A stretch of DNA of 64,000 nt from CADEEX01 sp964577955. GTDB lineage: Bacteria; Acidobacteriota; Vicinamibacteria; Vicinamibacterales; CAVVIG01. Of this stretch, positions 7,059 through 15,495 are shown piece by piece (position 1 is the stretch's first letter; every line of letters starts with the position of its first letter). The notes beneath the pieces are model-generated. The model searched no databases and was not told the DNA's origin. It saw only the letters and a list, made by a program, of their open reading frames with translations. The position numbers and the translations under genes were made by a program. The stretch spans positions 62,001 to 126,000 of the forward strand of contig CAZOAZ010000001.1 in the NCBI GenBank assembly GCA_964577955.1. Direction: 5' to 3'.

Positions 7059-8728
7059 GGATACGCTCCGTTCAGGTGAGTGAATGTCGCCGCTGCGATC
7101 GGCCGGCCGGCCCTTCGTCGCCAGCGATCCGGGGAGACCGACGGTCGGGTGTCCGCACGATGGAACCACAGGAGCCGTCCGGTCGCCGTCGACGCCGGAT
7201 TCTTGTGGCGCCGCACCTCGCCGAGAACCCGCGCGCCGAGCGCATCCGCCAGGTAATCCACATACGCGGTGTGCAGGACGCCAACGTCGTTGGCGACCTC
7301 GAGGATGAGGTGATCGCCAAGTTCCAGCAGTTGGCCGAGGATGCGAATCTGCTCGCGCAGCCGGTCGTCCATCAGGTGCACGACCAGCATCGCCAGCACC
7401 ACGTCGAAGTGCTCGACGCCGTTCAAATACACCAGATCCGCGACATCCAACTGCCGGTTCAGATACGTCACGTTGGTGCGCTCATTGAGTGTACACAGGT
7501 CGAGAAGCATCGAGCCGTGATGCGCGTAGTACGACGTGTGGTCGGATTCAATCATCACTGCGGACGCCCGCGGGTAGTCGTGGATGACGCGAAACGAGAA
7601 GTATCCTTGCGCCGCCCCGACGTCCAGCAGCGTGAAGGTGTCCGGCAGCTGGTCGAAGACCGGCCGGAGGAGCTCGTAGCGGGCGTCGCACACGTCGGTG
7701 CCGACGCGATGAATCTCGCCCCTGATGACGAGATCCTGGTACAGCGGATCCCGATACTTTTCCGCGAACGATTCGGCGAGCCGAGTACCGCTCTGTCCGC
7801 TGCCGCCGACACCGATGTCCGAGATGGAGTGCAGCATGTTGGTGACGAGGTCGAACGTCAAACCGTAGCGCTGAATACCTTCGGGCAGGTGGTTGTCGAG
7901 ATCGTGCGGCAGAAAGATGTGGTGCGCCTTGAAGAAGGCGAGCAGTTTGGCCATCCCCGAGCGGCGGATCACCATCGACGTGGTCCCGAAACGGGCGGCG
8001 ATCTTTCTGAAGTGTTCGTTGACCGGCGTGACCTTCGTGTACTTGTCGGCGTAGCGAGCCTCGGCACGGCAGTCGAAGTCGGGGCGCTTCGCGATGCCAT
8101 GTGCCGTGAGATAGCTGCCGACGCCGGAGCGGTAATCGACGTCGGTAAAGAGGACGTCCCAGCCCGCGGGGCCGACGACGCGGTCGAGTTCGGCGATGAG
8201 GTCGGACACCTGATGGGGATTGTCCAGCACCTCGATGTCGTCTTCGAGCACCCAGATGGTCTCGTATCCCGAATCGTATGCGTCCTGCAGCACCGAGATG
8301 TGACTGAGCGAGCAGCCGATCGCGCCGGGCGCGAGGCAGTGCTTGAAGTAGGTCTTGTCGCCCGGGGCCATCATTTCGTGGCTGGGGATCATCTCGTCGA
8401 CCTCGTGCGGATAGGTGGTCGCCAGCAGCGCGGTCATGTCCGGCCGGAACTTCAGTCCGACGTCGTCCAGCGCGGATTTCGAGAGTTCCCAGCCGTTGAC
8501 GGCTGAAAAGCGGAACGGCGTGATCCCGTAGATTTCGAGATGGCGGCGCGCGAGCGCGTACTTCTCCGGCCGCGTATCCAGATTGATCATGTAGATGAAG
8601 TCGATGTTGCGCATCGAATGACCGTCGCCCTTCCCCGCGGCGCGCTTCAAATGGCGCTCGAGCGAGTTGAGCGACGAGTACATCCGCTGGAGCGACCGGG
8701 CGGCGGCCAGGATATCGTCGGCGGCCAT
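7055..8728 (-). CDS. GT25-family glycosyltransferase fused to a methyltransferase
   Basis: 557 residues from ATG 8728, which overlaps the upstream stop as ATGA. The frame is open to 9010 but the extra part lies inside the FkbM gene. Residues 42-80 (IDFIYMINLDTRPEKY, then GITPFRFSAVNGW) open a GT25 (LPS galactosyltransferase-like) domain; GCSLSH at 138-143 and LEDDIEV at 161-167 are its conserved motifs. Residues about 345-540 are a methyltransferase with LLDVGAAQGYFSF at 367-379 and a later FDVVLAMLVVHLM strand. The enzyme probably transfers a sugar and methylates the product or an adjacent residue. Confidence 0.78.
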   Translation of the reverse strand: MAADDILAAARSLQRMYSSLNSLERHLKRAAGKGDGHSMRNIDFIYMINLDTRPEKYALARRHLEIYGITPFRFSAVNGWELSKSALDDVGLKFRPDMTALLATTYPHEVDEMIPSHEMMAPGDKTYFKHCLAPGAIGCSLSHISVLQDAYDSGYETIWVLEDDIEVLDNPHQVSDLIAELDRVVGPAGWDVLFTDVDYRSGVGSYLTAHGIAKRPDFDCRAEARYADKYTKVTPVNEHFRKIAARFGTTSMVIRRSGMAKLLAFFKAHHIFLPHDLDNHLPEGIQRYGLTFDLVTNMLHSISDIGVGGSGQSGTRLAESFAEKYRDPLYQDLVIRGEIHRVGTDVCDARYELLRPVFDQLPDTFTLLDVGAAQGYFSFRVIHDYPRASAVMIESDHTSYYAHHGSMLLDLCTLNERTNVTYLNRQLDVADLVYLNGVEHFDVVLAMLVVHLMDDRLREQIRILGQLLELGDHLILEVANDVGVLHTAYVDYLADALGARVLGEVRRHKNPASTATGRLLWFHRADTRPSVSPDRWRRRAGRPIAAATFTHLNGAYP

Positions 8729-9444
8729 CAGCGGAAGAGCGAATCGTACAGGGCCCGGCGGACAAACGTCGCTTCGCCGTGGGCGTCCACGGCGTACCAG
8801 TGCGACAACAATTCGAAACCCTGAAGATCGAGATAGTGCTTCAGCAGGTGAAAGGAGATCGTCGCAGCCGTTCCACGGCGCATGTTCGTCCGCGTGACGA
8901 CAACGAGCGTCGTTCGAAGGATGCGCCGAGCCCCCTGCAGGATCTGACACTCGACGCCGCCGGCGTCCAGGCGCAGAAACTCCAGTGTGGTCAGGCCGTT
9001 GGCCTGGCACCAGGCATCCAGCGTCATCACCGGTACCCGAACGCGTTCAATGCCGCCGGGCGGGTCCGGCGATTGGTGAAGCGGCAGCAGCGTGCCAGCG
9101 CCCCGGTCGCCTGCTGGGATCGACAGGACGCCGGTACCGCCGGCGGGACCAATGGCGACATGGGCAGCCGTCGCATGCGCATAGGGCCGCAGGCGGTCCC
9201 GCAGTTCGACGAACGCCCGAGGGTCAGCTTCGCAGGCGAGGACCCGCCCGTAGCGGTAGGTTTCGGCCAACATCGCGGTGCCGGTGCCAGTGGAAGCGCC
9301 GACTTCGACGACTGTCGGGTTGTACGGCAGGAACGCCTGCGCGTACGCGTTCATGTTGCGGATCGTGGTGACCGGTGCGCCGAGCGTGCCCTCGAACCTG
9401 AACGCCGGCTGATCCTGTTCGCGCGTGTCCATCGCGGCCGCCAA
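8728..9444 (-). CDS. FkbM-family methyltransferase
   Basis: 238 residues. The TTG at 9444 is preferred because GGGAG lies six bases before it; ATG 9432 is the alternative. TVVEVGASTGTGTAML at 44-59 is motif I, ACEADPRAF the second strand, and VPVMTLDAW followed by LEFLRLDAGGVECQILQGA is the FkbM pattern, with the usual isoleucine-lysine-asparagine-type triad replaced by LRLDAGG. It is the first gene of a four-gene leftward operon, each member overlapping or nearly touching the next. It is divergent from the O-antigen ligase-like gene, with only 23 bases between the starts. Confidence 0.78.
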   Translation of the reverse strand: MAAAMDTREQDQPAFRFEGTLGAPVTTIRNMNAYAQAFLPYNPTVVEVGASTGTGTAMLAETYRYGRVLACEADPRAFVELRDRLRPYAHATAAHVAIGPAGGTGVLSIPAGDRGAGTLLPLHQSPDPPGGIERVRVPVMTLDAWCQANGLTTLEFLRLDAGGVECQILQGARRILRTTLVVVTRTNMRRGTAATISFHLLKHYLDLQGFELLSHWYAVDAHGEATFVRRALYDSLFR

Positions 9445-9467
9445 GGAAAACTCCCGGACACACTAGC

Positions 9468-11465
9468 ATGTATGCTCAGGCCGTCGTGGAGCGTTTCACG
9501 AAAGGGCTGGTTCTGCTCTGGACGGCCGCCGCGCTTGTGGCCCAGGCGTGGCTCCTTCGCAGCTGGCCGGCCCTGCCATTTCTGACGGCTGGCGCCGCGG
9601 CCCTCGCGTGCGGTGGGCGTCTTCTCGATCGCCGCACCGTCGCGGGCGTTCTCGTCTTCTCCTACCTGACGCCGGCGCTGATCTCACGCCTGCACGGCGT
9701 CGCGTTTGCCCCCTACACCGTCCTGTGGATGGCCGCGCTCTTTGGTGTGATGCTGCCGGATCTCGCCGGCCGCTCGTGGACGATGCCGTCGCGGTGGCGC
9801 GGGCCGCTCGTGTTCTCGGTCTGCGCCGTCATGGTCAGCGCCGGTGTCGTGATTTGGCGCGAGAGCGACGGGGCGGCGGCGCTGCTGTTCGACTCCGAGC
9901 GGATGTTCTGGCGCGGCGGCGATCCGCCGCCGTTCGTGGCGATGTGGACGCTGCACGTGGCGCTGATCCTCGTGCTCGGCGTGCTGTGGTTCGAGTGGCT
10001 CTGCAGCACCCAGTGCGACGTCGAGCATGTCGTCGTCACGCCGCTCATCGTCAGCGCGACTCTCATGGCGAGCGTCGCCGCCGTCCAGTTGTTCGTGGAC
10101 ATGCGATTCCTCAATGCGACCGCCTTCTATGGTCGCGGCCGGACGACGGGCACGATGGACGATGCGAATGTGCTCGGGACGCTCGGCGTGTTGTGGATCG
10201 GCAGTGCAGCGCTGTGGGGCGCGCGGGCCGGCGGCCGCCGCATGTGGATCGGGTTCGTCGTCATGGTCCTGAGTGGGGTCGCGGTGTGGGGGTCTGGAGC
10301 CAAGTCCGCGCTCGTCGCGGCGATCGCGGTGACGGCGGCGATCCCGCTGACGCTAGGCGACGCGCGGTCGAGGCTTCGGCCAAAGCTGTGGATTCCCACC
10401 GTGGTGACGGCGGCGGCGCTGCTGCTGGGCATCGTATGGCTTGGGCCGACCAGCGCCCGCTTGGGCAATCCCGGTGCGCGGTTGTGGCGCGACGTTGCCG
10501 CATTCGGTTCGCCCGCCGGCCTGCTGACGGAGCTTTGGGTCCGAAACGGATTCGGCGCTGCCGCATCGGCGATGATTCGCCAGTTTCCAGTGTCAGGCAT
10601 TGGCATTGGACGGTTCTACGCGTTCGTCACGGCCTATCCGCGCAGCGATCGGCTCGGGTTGTTGCCGCCCGACAACGCGCAGAACTGGCTGCGCCACCAG
10701 ATCGCGGAATTGGGATGGCTGGGTGCACTCGGGTGGATCGTCTGGGTGGCGACCTTCACTGCGTTTCTGTTGGCGCCCCATCCTCGAGCCGCGCGCGGCG
10801 CCGCGCTGGCCCGCGTGACCGTGGCGGCGTTTGGCGTGATGTCGCTGTTTGGGATGCCCGGCCAGGACGTCATGGTCGCGATCACCTTCTGGACGCTGGC
10901 CTTTTGGTGCGTCCGCTTGAACGGCGAACCGTTGGCGTCAGCCGCGATTGGCCGAGGACCTTGGATCGCCGGTGCGATTGGGCTGGTCATCTTTGCCGGG
11001 TCCGCGGTGACGAGTGCGGTCGGGGAACTGCGGCCTGTGTCCCGGGCGCGCGCGTCAGGCGCACCGTTTTCGTACGGGTTCGCGCCCCCGGACCAGGAGG
11101 GCGCGACGAGCGGCTACCGGATCACCCGTGCGGCGGCGATGGCGCTCTTGGATCCAACGCAACGCTGGTTGGCGATCAGTCTTCATCTGGCCGAGGGGCG
11201 GCCGGCGGTCGATGTCCGAGTGAAGGTCGAACACCGCGTGGTCCTCAAGGCACGGCTCGCGTCCGCATCGCCCATGACGGCGTTCGTGCGTCTCGAGCCG
11301 GTCGGCGCCCGGCTTCTGCTGGAGTCGTCAGCCACCGTGGTTGGAGAGTCGCCGTGGCATGTCGCCGGCGCGGGTGACATCGGACTGAGGGTCAAGTGGT
11401 CGTTCCTTGACCAGGTTCCACCTGGTGTTCAGGGATATCGCAATCTCGACCAGCCGAAACCGTGA
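9468..11465 (+). CDS. O-antigen ligase/polymerase-like integral membrane protein
   Basis: 665 residues, with about ten to twelve hydrophobic membrane segments between residues 10 and 520 and a soluble C-terminal part. The region around residues 355-430 (a periplasmic-type loop, then NWLRHQIAELGWLGALGWIVW) is typical of the Wzy/WaaL O-antigen ligase fold. It would polymerise or transfer glycan repeat units at the outer face of the inner membrane, completing the locus. ATG 9468 has no ribosome site. A -10-like TATGCT at 9471-9476 followed nine bases later by GTG 9486 makes 9486 a credible leaderless start, shortening the protein by six residues. Confidence 0.75.
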   Translation: MYAQAVVERFTKGLVLLWTAAALVAQAWLLRSWPALPFLTAGAAALACGGRLLDRRTVAGVLVFSYLTPALISRLHGVAFAPYTVLWMAALFGVMLPDLAGRSWTMPSRWRGPLVFSVCAVMVSAGVVIWRESDGAAALLFDSERMFWRGGDPPPFVAMWTLHVALILVLGVLWFEWLCSTQCDVEHVVVTPLIVSATLMASVAAVQLFVDMRFLNATAFYGRGRTTGTMDDANVLGTLGVLWIGSAALWGARAGGRRMWIGFVVMVLSGVAVWGSGAKSALVAAIAVTAAIPLTLGDARSRLRPKLWIPTVVTAAALLLGIVWLGPTSARLGNPGARLWRDVAAFGSPAGLLTELWVRNGFGAAASAMIRQFPVSGIGIGRFYAFVTAYPRSDRLGLLPPDNAQNWLRHQIAELGWLGALGWIVWVATFTAFLLAPHPRAARGAALARVTVAAFGVMSLFGMPGQDVMVAITFWTLAFWCVRLNGEPLASAAIGRGPWIAGAIGLVIFAGSAVTSAVGELRPVSRARASGAPFSYGFAPPDQEGATSGYRITRAAAMALLDPTQRWLAISLHLAEGRPAVDVRVKVEHRVVLKARLASASPMTAFVRLEPVGARLLLESSATVVGESPWHVAGAGDIGLRVKWSFLDQVPPGVQGYRNLDQPKP

Positions 11466-11572
11466 CCTCGAAGGCTCTGGCGAACAGCACGCTGTAACGA
11501 ATTCGAGGCTCGTCACACATCAGGGTTGGAGCGCGGATGCCAACGACGGCCTCCGCCAACAAGGAGAACCTG

Positions 11573-11986
11573 ATGATGACGACCGCCGCCGCCCCTGCTT
11601 CCATGATTTCCGGTGTTCACGAGATCCGCCGCCGGCACGTCTCCGCCGTCAACGCCGGCGACGTTCACGCTTCGGCCAGCATCTTTGCGCCGAACGGCAT
11701 CCTGTTGCCGCCGGGCGCGCCTGCTCTCACGGGTACCGAGGCCCTGCACGCCTGGTTCACACAGGTGTTCACGAACTTCCGTCCGCAGGGTTTCGAGCTC
11801 GAGCCGGCTTCGGTTGACGTGCATGGCGACCTCGCCATCGAGCACGGCACCTGGAAGGCGACCTTCAAGCCGAAGGCGGGGCCGGAGAGCGTCCAGGGCG
11901 GCGGGACCTATCTCACCGTCTTCGTCCGTCTTGCCGACGGCAGCGTCCGGGTCCTCCGCGACACGTTCAACGGATTGCCTGGGTAA
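11573..11986 (+). CDS. SnoaL/DUF4440-like NTF2-fold protein
   Basis: 137 residues from ATG 11573, with AAGGAG six bases upstream; an in-frame ATG at 11537 without a ribosome site is rejected. The sequence IRRRHVSAVNAGDVHASASIFAPNGILLPPG is the usual opening of stress-type SnoaL-like proteins, and GTEALHAWFTQVF plus DLAIEHGTWKATF complete the cone-shaped NTF2 fold. Such proteins are small cytoplasmic ligand-binding proteins or ketosteroid-isomerase-like enzymes; no activity can be assigned. It lies between the glycan locus and the sigma-factor operon and appears to have its own transcription unit. The 107 bases before it hold no other gene. Confidence 0.72.
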   Translation: MMTTAAAPASMISGVHEIRRRHVSAVNAGDVHASASIFAPNGILLPPGAPALTGTEALHAWFTQVFTNFRPQGFELEPASVDVHGDLAIEHGTWKATFKPKAGPESVQGGGTYLTVFVRLADGSVRVLRDTFNGLPG

Positions 11987-11987
11987 C

Positions 11988-12042
11988 GGTTCAAGGTGCA
12001 AGGTTCTAGGTGCAAGGTCCGGGTGCCGGCTGCCGGGTGCGG
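11988..12042. repeat. Short degenerate tandem array (GGTGCAAGGTTC / GGTGCCGG units)
   Basis: About 55 bases made of imperfect 7-12 base units such as GGTGCAAGGTTC and GGTGCCGG, directly before the sigma-factor promoter. The same unit type recurs at 53364-53415. Confidence 0.55.
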
Positions 12043-12049
12043 TGTTGCG

Positions 12050-12055
12050 TAGAAT
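12050..12055 (+). promoter_or_regulatory. -10-like hexamer before ECF sigma factor
   Basis: TAGAAT ends eight bases before the TTG start at 12064, leaving no room for a ribosome site. Transcription of the sigma/anti-sigma operon may therefore start at or next to the start codon. Confidence 0.35.
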
Positions 12056-12063
12056 GATGCGCG

Positions 12064-12600
12064 TTGATCACCGAGGTGAGCGACGCGCATCTTGCGGTGC
12101 GGATCGCGGGCGGCGACTCCGAGGCCGAGGGCGAAGTGTGCCGCCGGATGGGGCCGCGCATTCACCTGTACGGGCTTCGCCATCTGCGCTCGGCGGCGGC
12201 CGCCGACGATCTCGTTCAGCAGGTGCTGTTGATAGTGATCGAAGCGCTGCGCGCCGGACGGCTTCGCGATCCGGAGAAGCTCGCGCACTTCACGCTCGGC
12301 ACCTGCCGGATGACGGTCGTTGACCATCGCCGCACCGCGCGCCGCCAGGACGAACTGCTGACCGAGTTTGCCCAGGATCTGATCCCGAACCAGCCAGCGC
12401 TGCCGCGCCTCGATGACGGGCAGCTCGCACGCTGCGTGTCGGCGCTGAAGGAGCGGGAGCGCTCGGTAGTCGTCCTGACGTTTTACGACGAGCAATCGGC
12501 CGCGGAAACGGCCGGATTTCTCGGCATCTCGGAAGCCAATGTGCGTGTCATCCGTCATCGCGCCATCCGCCAGCTGCGCGCCTGCATGGAGGCGGCATGA
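12064..12600 (+). CDS. ECF-type RNA polymerase sigma factor
   Basis: 178 residues from TTG 12064 (GTG 12076 is possible). Region 2 is represented by LRSAAAADDLVQQVLLIVIEAL, with the canonical acidic DDLVQQV segment, and region 4 by ERSVVVLTFYDEQSAAETAGFLGISEANVRVIRHRAIRQL, a helix-turn-helix for -35 recognition. The gene overlaps the anti-sigma gene as ATGA, so the pair is made together. It likely controls itself and perhaps the downstream secreted peptidase. The inducing signal is not apparent. Confidence 0.85.
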   Translation: MITEVSDAHLAVRIAGGDSEAEGEVCRRMGPRIHLYGLRHLRSAAAADDLVQQVLLIVIEALRAGRLRDPEKLAHFTLGTCRMTVVDHRRTARRQDELLTEFAQDLIPNQPALPRLDDGQLARCVSALKERERSVVVLTFYDEQSAAETAGFLGISEANVRVIRHRAIRQLRACMEAA

Positions 12601-13199
12601 CCGCATCAGGCCGGGAACGCGACGCCTGCGCGGAGCCGATCGACGCGGCGACGCTCATGGATTACTGGCTCGCAGCGCTGTCTGCAGCCGACGAGGAGAC
12701 CGTCGAAACCCATTTGATGACCTGCGACCGCTGCGGCGATCGCCTGCGCGACACGATTGCACTGGCCGAAGGCCTGCGCACGCTGGCACGATCCGGATCG
12801 CTGCACGTCGTCCTCAGCGACGGGTTCGTGAAGCACGCGAGCGAAGTGGGGCAGCGTGTCCGGGAATACTCGGTGCCGGCGGGTGGCAGTGTGAACTGCA
12901 CTGTCGCCGCCGACGATGATTTTCTGGTGGGTCGGCTCGCAGCCGACTTGACCGGCGCTGCACGCGTGGATCTGAGCTGGTGCGACGGTCGCGGTGTCGA
13001 ATTCCTCCGTATGGCCGACATTCCAGTGCGGAGCGACGTCGGCGCGGTGATCTGTCAGCAGTCGATCACCTTTGCGAAGGCATCCGCGTCCAATACCTTG
13101 ATCGCGCGCCTCCTGGCCGTGGACACCCACGGCGTCGAGCGGCTCATCGGAGAGTATGCGTTCCATCACACCCGAACGATTCCAGGTCCAGGCATATGA
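12597..13199 (+). CDS. Zinc-finger anti-sigma factor (zf-HC2 type)
   Basis: 200 residues. H39-x3-C43-x2-C46 in THLMTCDRCGDRL is the zinc-binding motif of ZAS-type anti-sigma factors, preceded by an amphipathic helix that usually sits in the sigma factor. No membrane segment is visible, so this is a soluble anti-sigma protein, as in redox- or cytoplasm-sensing pairs. The C-terminal 120 residues form a beta-rich domain of unknown function. It overlaps the sigma gene before it and the M28 peptidase after it, both as ATGA. Confidence 0.78.
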   Translation: MTASGRERDACAEPIDAATLMDYWLAALSAADEETVETHLMTCDRCGDRLRDTIALAEGLRTLARSGSLHVVLSDGFVKHASEVGQRVREYSVPAGGSVNCTVAADDDFLVGRLAADLTGAARVDLSWCDGRGVEFLRMADIPVRSDVGAVICQQSITFAKASASNTLIARLLAVDTHGVERLIGEYAFHHTRTIPGPGI

Positions 13200-14803
13200 C
13201 ATCCATTCGTTACATCGTCGCCGTGGTCGCTGCGCTGAATACGGGCGCTGGCGCAGCCGTCGTCGGACAAGTCCGGCCCGCGGCGCCCGTACCGACGGCG
13301 TGGTTCGGTCAGCCGTTGCCTGGACCCATCAGCGATGGTGTCGCGCCGGCATTCGAGACGCTCAAGACTGACATTGGCGCACAGGCGGCGACGTTTGGGC
13401 CCGGGCCCAAAGATCCCGAACTGCTCGGATCGCGCATCAAGTCCGATCTCCGCACCGTCGTCGGATTCTCGCTGAAGAGCAAAGCGAAGGGCGATTTCCT
13501 CTGGGGGCGAATCAGCGGCACGCCCGAGTACCACGAGACGGTGCAGTGGGCCGTGGCGGAATTGAAGAAGGCGGGGCTGACGGATGCGCACGTCGAGGAC
13601 TTCAGGGCGCCGCTGACGATTCCGGTCGCGGGTGAAGTGCGTGTGACGGGCAGCGCGGAGTTCGGCGCGGGAACGACCGATCTGGTGCTCAAGTCGGCGA
13701 CAGTCGGCGGGAGAAACGCGGTCAACGGCACGGTGACGGCACCGCTGCTGTTCGTGGGTCACGCGACCGATGCGGATCTGGTTGGGCGCGATCTGAAAGG
13801 CAAGATCGCTGTCGTGCATTCGACGCCGAACCCCGGCGTCTACAGCACGAATGAAAACGGCCGGCTCGCGGTGCTGATGCAGCGTGGCGCAGCGGCGGTC
13901 ATCGAAATTCTCGAGCAGCCGGGGAACATGCAGTCGTTCGACGGCGATCGCCATGGCTGCAGTCCGAACCTGTGCTTCACGATTGGCGGCGAAGACGGGT
14001 TCTTCCTCGAAGGCGTGCTCGGCAAGGCAGGCGCCGCCGGCACGTCGATCACCGCGACGCTGACGGCGCGAAGCGAGGAACGGACCAATCAGCTGACCGC
14101 CAACGGCGTGGCGACGATCAAGGGCAAGACTGATCGCACGGTCCTCATCAACGCGCACGCGGATGCGTTCTTCACGGGCGCCGACGACAACGGCGGCGGT
14201 GTGGCCACGCTCCTGGCGCTGGCTCGGCACTTCGCGAAGCGGCCTCAGCCCGAGCGCACGCTCGTCTTCATCATCAGCGCCGGCCATCATTCACCCGGCA
14301 ACGGTCTCAACGAATTCAAGAAGGTCCACGGCGCCGATTACGTCGCCAACGCGGATCTGGTGCTGAACCTCGAGCACGTCGGCGTGGCCGGCATGGTGAG
14401 GTCGACAGTGGAGCGTCAGGCCAACAACTTCGGCCTGAAGCCGCTGGCGACGACGGCGGAATTCCCGAAGCAGGTGGGCGTCAGCAATCGCGCGCCGTTC
14501 CTGATCGATCTGTGGCGCCAGGGCGCGGCCTGCTTCGGCCTCAACCTGCAGCGCGTGGTCGATACGTCGAATCCCGGCGAACTGGGCGCGTTTCGGGATG
14601 CGCCGTTTCCGGCGACGCAGATGATCTCCGCCGGACCGACGTATCACACGAGCGGCGAGACCGTGGACGCGGTGCCGGACGAGGCGCTCGAACGCGCCGC
14701 CCGGTTCCACGCCTTCTTCATTGCCGAAGTGGACAAGGCTCCGGCCGCGCTCCTCCGCGGTGGCGCGTGGACAAACCGGACCTCCTGCCCGCTGACTCCG
14801 TAA
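13196..14803 (+). CDS. Secreted M28-family metallopeptidase with PA-like insert
   Basis: 535 residues from ATG 13196, overlapping the anti-sigma stop. The N-terminus (about 25 residues) is a signal peptide. Residues about 180-270 contain GRDLKGKIAVVHST, a protease-associated-type segment. NAHADAFFTGADDNGGG at 319-335 supplies the metal ligands H321 and D331 of the M28 aminopeptidase fold, and TYHTSGETVDAV near the end the last histidine. It is likely an exported aminopeptidase or carboxypeptidase. A paralogue is at 46056-47582. Its coupling to the anti-sigma gene suggests it belongs to the sigma regulon. Confidence 0.78.
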   Translation: MTSIRYIVAVVAALNTGAGAAVVGQVRPAAPVPTAWFGQPLPGPISDGVAPAFETLKTDIGAQAATFGPGPKDPELLGSRIKSDLRTVVGFSLKSKAKGDFLWGRISGTPEYHETVQWAVAELKKAGLTDAHVEDFRAPLTIPVAGEVRVTGSAEFGAGTTDLVLKSATVGGRNAVNGTVTAPLLFVGHATDADLVGRDLKGKIAVVHSTPNPGVYSTNENGRLAVLMQRGAAAVIEILEQPGNMQSFDGDRHGCSPNLCFTIGGEDGFFLEGVLGKAGAAGTSITATLTARSEERTNQLTANGVATIKGKTDRTVLINAHADAFFTGADDNGGGVATLLALARHFAKRPQPERTLVFIISAGHHSPGNGLNEFKKVHGADYVANADLVLNLEHVGVAGMVRSTVERQANNFGLKPLATTAEFPKQVGVSNRAPFLIDLWRQGAACFGLNLQRVVDTSNPGELGAFRDAPFPATQMISAGPTYHTSGETVDAVPDEALERAARFHAFFIAEVDKAPAALLRGGAWTNRTSCPLTP

Positions 14804-14811
14804 CGCAGAAC

Positions 14812-15423
14812 ATGATCCAGCAGCTTGCGGTGATCGTGTCGCTGACGGCTCTGGTGATGATCAGCCCTGGCCCGGACATGATTCTTGTCCTCGGCAACAC
14901 ACTCGCTGGCGGTCGCCGCGCGGGCCTGCACACGTCGCTCGGAGTCCTCTCCGGCAATCTGGTTCACATCACCTATTGCATGCTCGGCATTGGACTGATC
15001 ATTTCGCGCAGCATCGTGGCGTTCAACGTGCTCAAGTACGCTGCCGCCCTCTACCTGATTTATCTCGGCATGATGAGCCTTCGCGCTGGCTCGAGAACTC
15101 TCGAATCACATCAGGACGAAAGGCCGCGCGGAAGGTCGTGGTTCGTTCAGGGGTTTGTGAGCAACCTTCTGAACCCGAAGGGCACGCTGTTCTATCTCGG
15201 AGTGTTCACGATCGTGATTACGCCGGAGACATCGGCGGGTGTCATGCTGCTCCTCGTCCTCGTCATGATGGCGGTCAGCGCGTCGTTCTGGCTGCTCTTC
15301 GTGCACACCTTGAGCCGCCGGAGGGTGCGGGAGTTCATCGAGCGCTCGCAACGAACCGTGGATCGCCTGTTTGGCGCCTTGTTACTGTTGATCGGCGTTC
15401 GGGTGGCGTCGATGTCGAGATAG
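14812..15423 (+). CDS. LysE/RhtB-family amino-acid exporter
   Basis: 203 residues from ATG 14812, eight bases after the peptidase stop. Five to six hydrophobic helices are visible. SPGPDMILVLGNTLAGGRRAGL near residues 20-41 is the LysE/RhtB signature, and NLLNPKGTLFYLGVFTIVI is the second conserved segment. These inner-membrane proteins export amino acids or derivatives. Coming directly after a peptidase, it could relieve amino-acid load, but this is only inference from position. Confidence 0.85.
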   Translation: MIQQLAVIVSLTALVMISPGPDMILVLGNTLAGGRRAGLHTSLGVLSGNLVHITYCMLGIGLIISRSIVAFNVLKYAAALYLIYLGMMSLRAGSRTLESHQDERPRGRSWFVQGFVSNLLNPKGTLFYLGVFTIVITPETSAGVMLLLVLVMMAVSASFWLLFVHTLSRRRVREFIERSQRTVDRLFGALLLLIGVRVASMSR

Positions 15424-15443
15424 GGCTTCATCGCGGTTCCAGA

Positions 15444-15472
15444 TTGACAGCGGCCGTTGCAAGGCCAACAAT
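15444..15472 (+). promoter_or_regulatory. Candidate sigma-70 promoter for the DUF1592-DUF1552-ankyrin operon
   Basis: A perfect TTGACA at 15444-15449 is followed after 17 bases by AACAAT at 15467-15472, a four-of-six match to TATAAT. It lies in the 72-base gap before the DUF1592 gene. Confidence 0.4.
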
Positions 15473-15495
15473 CCGAGACTGCTCGTGCCACCGGT

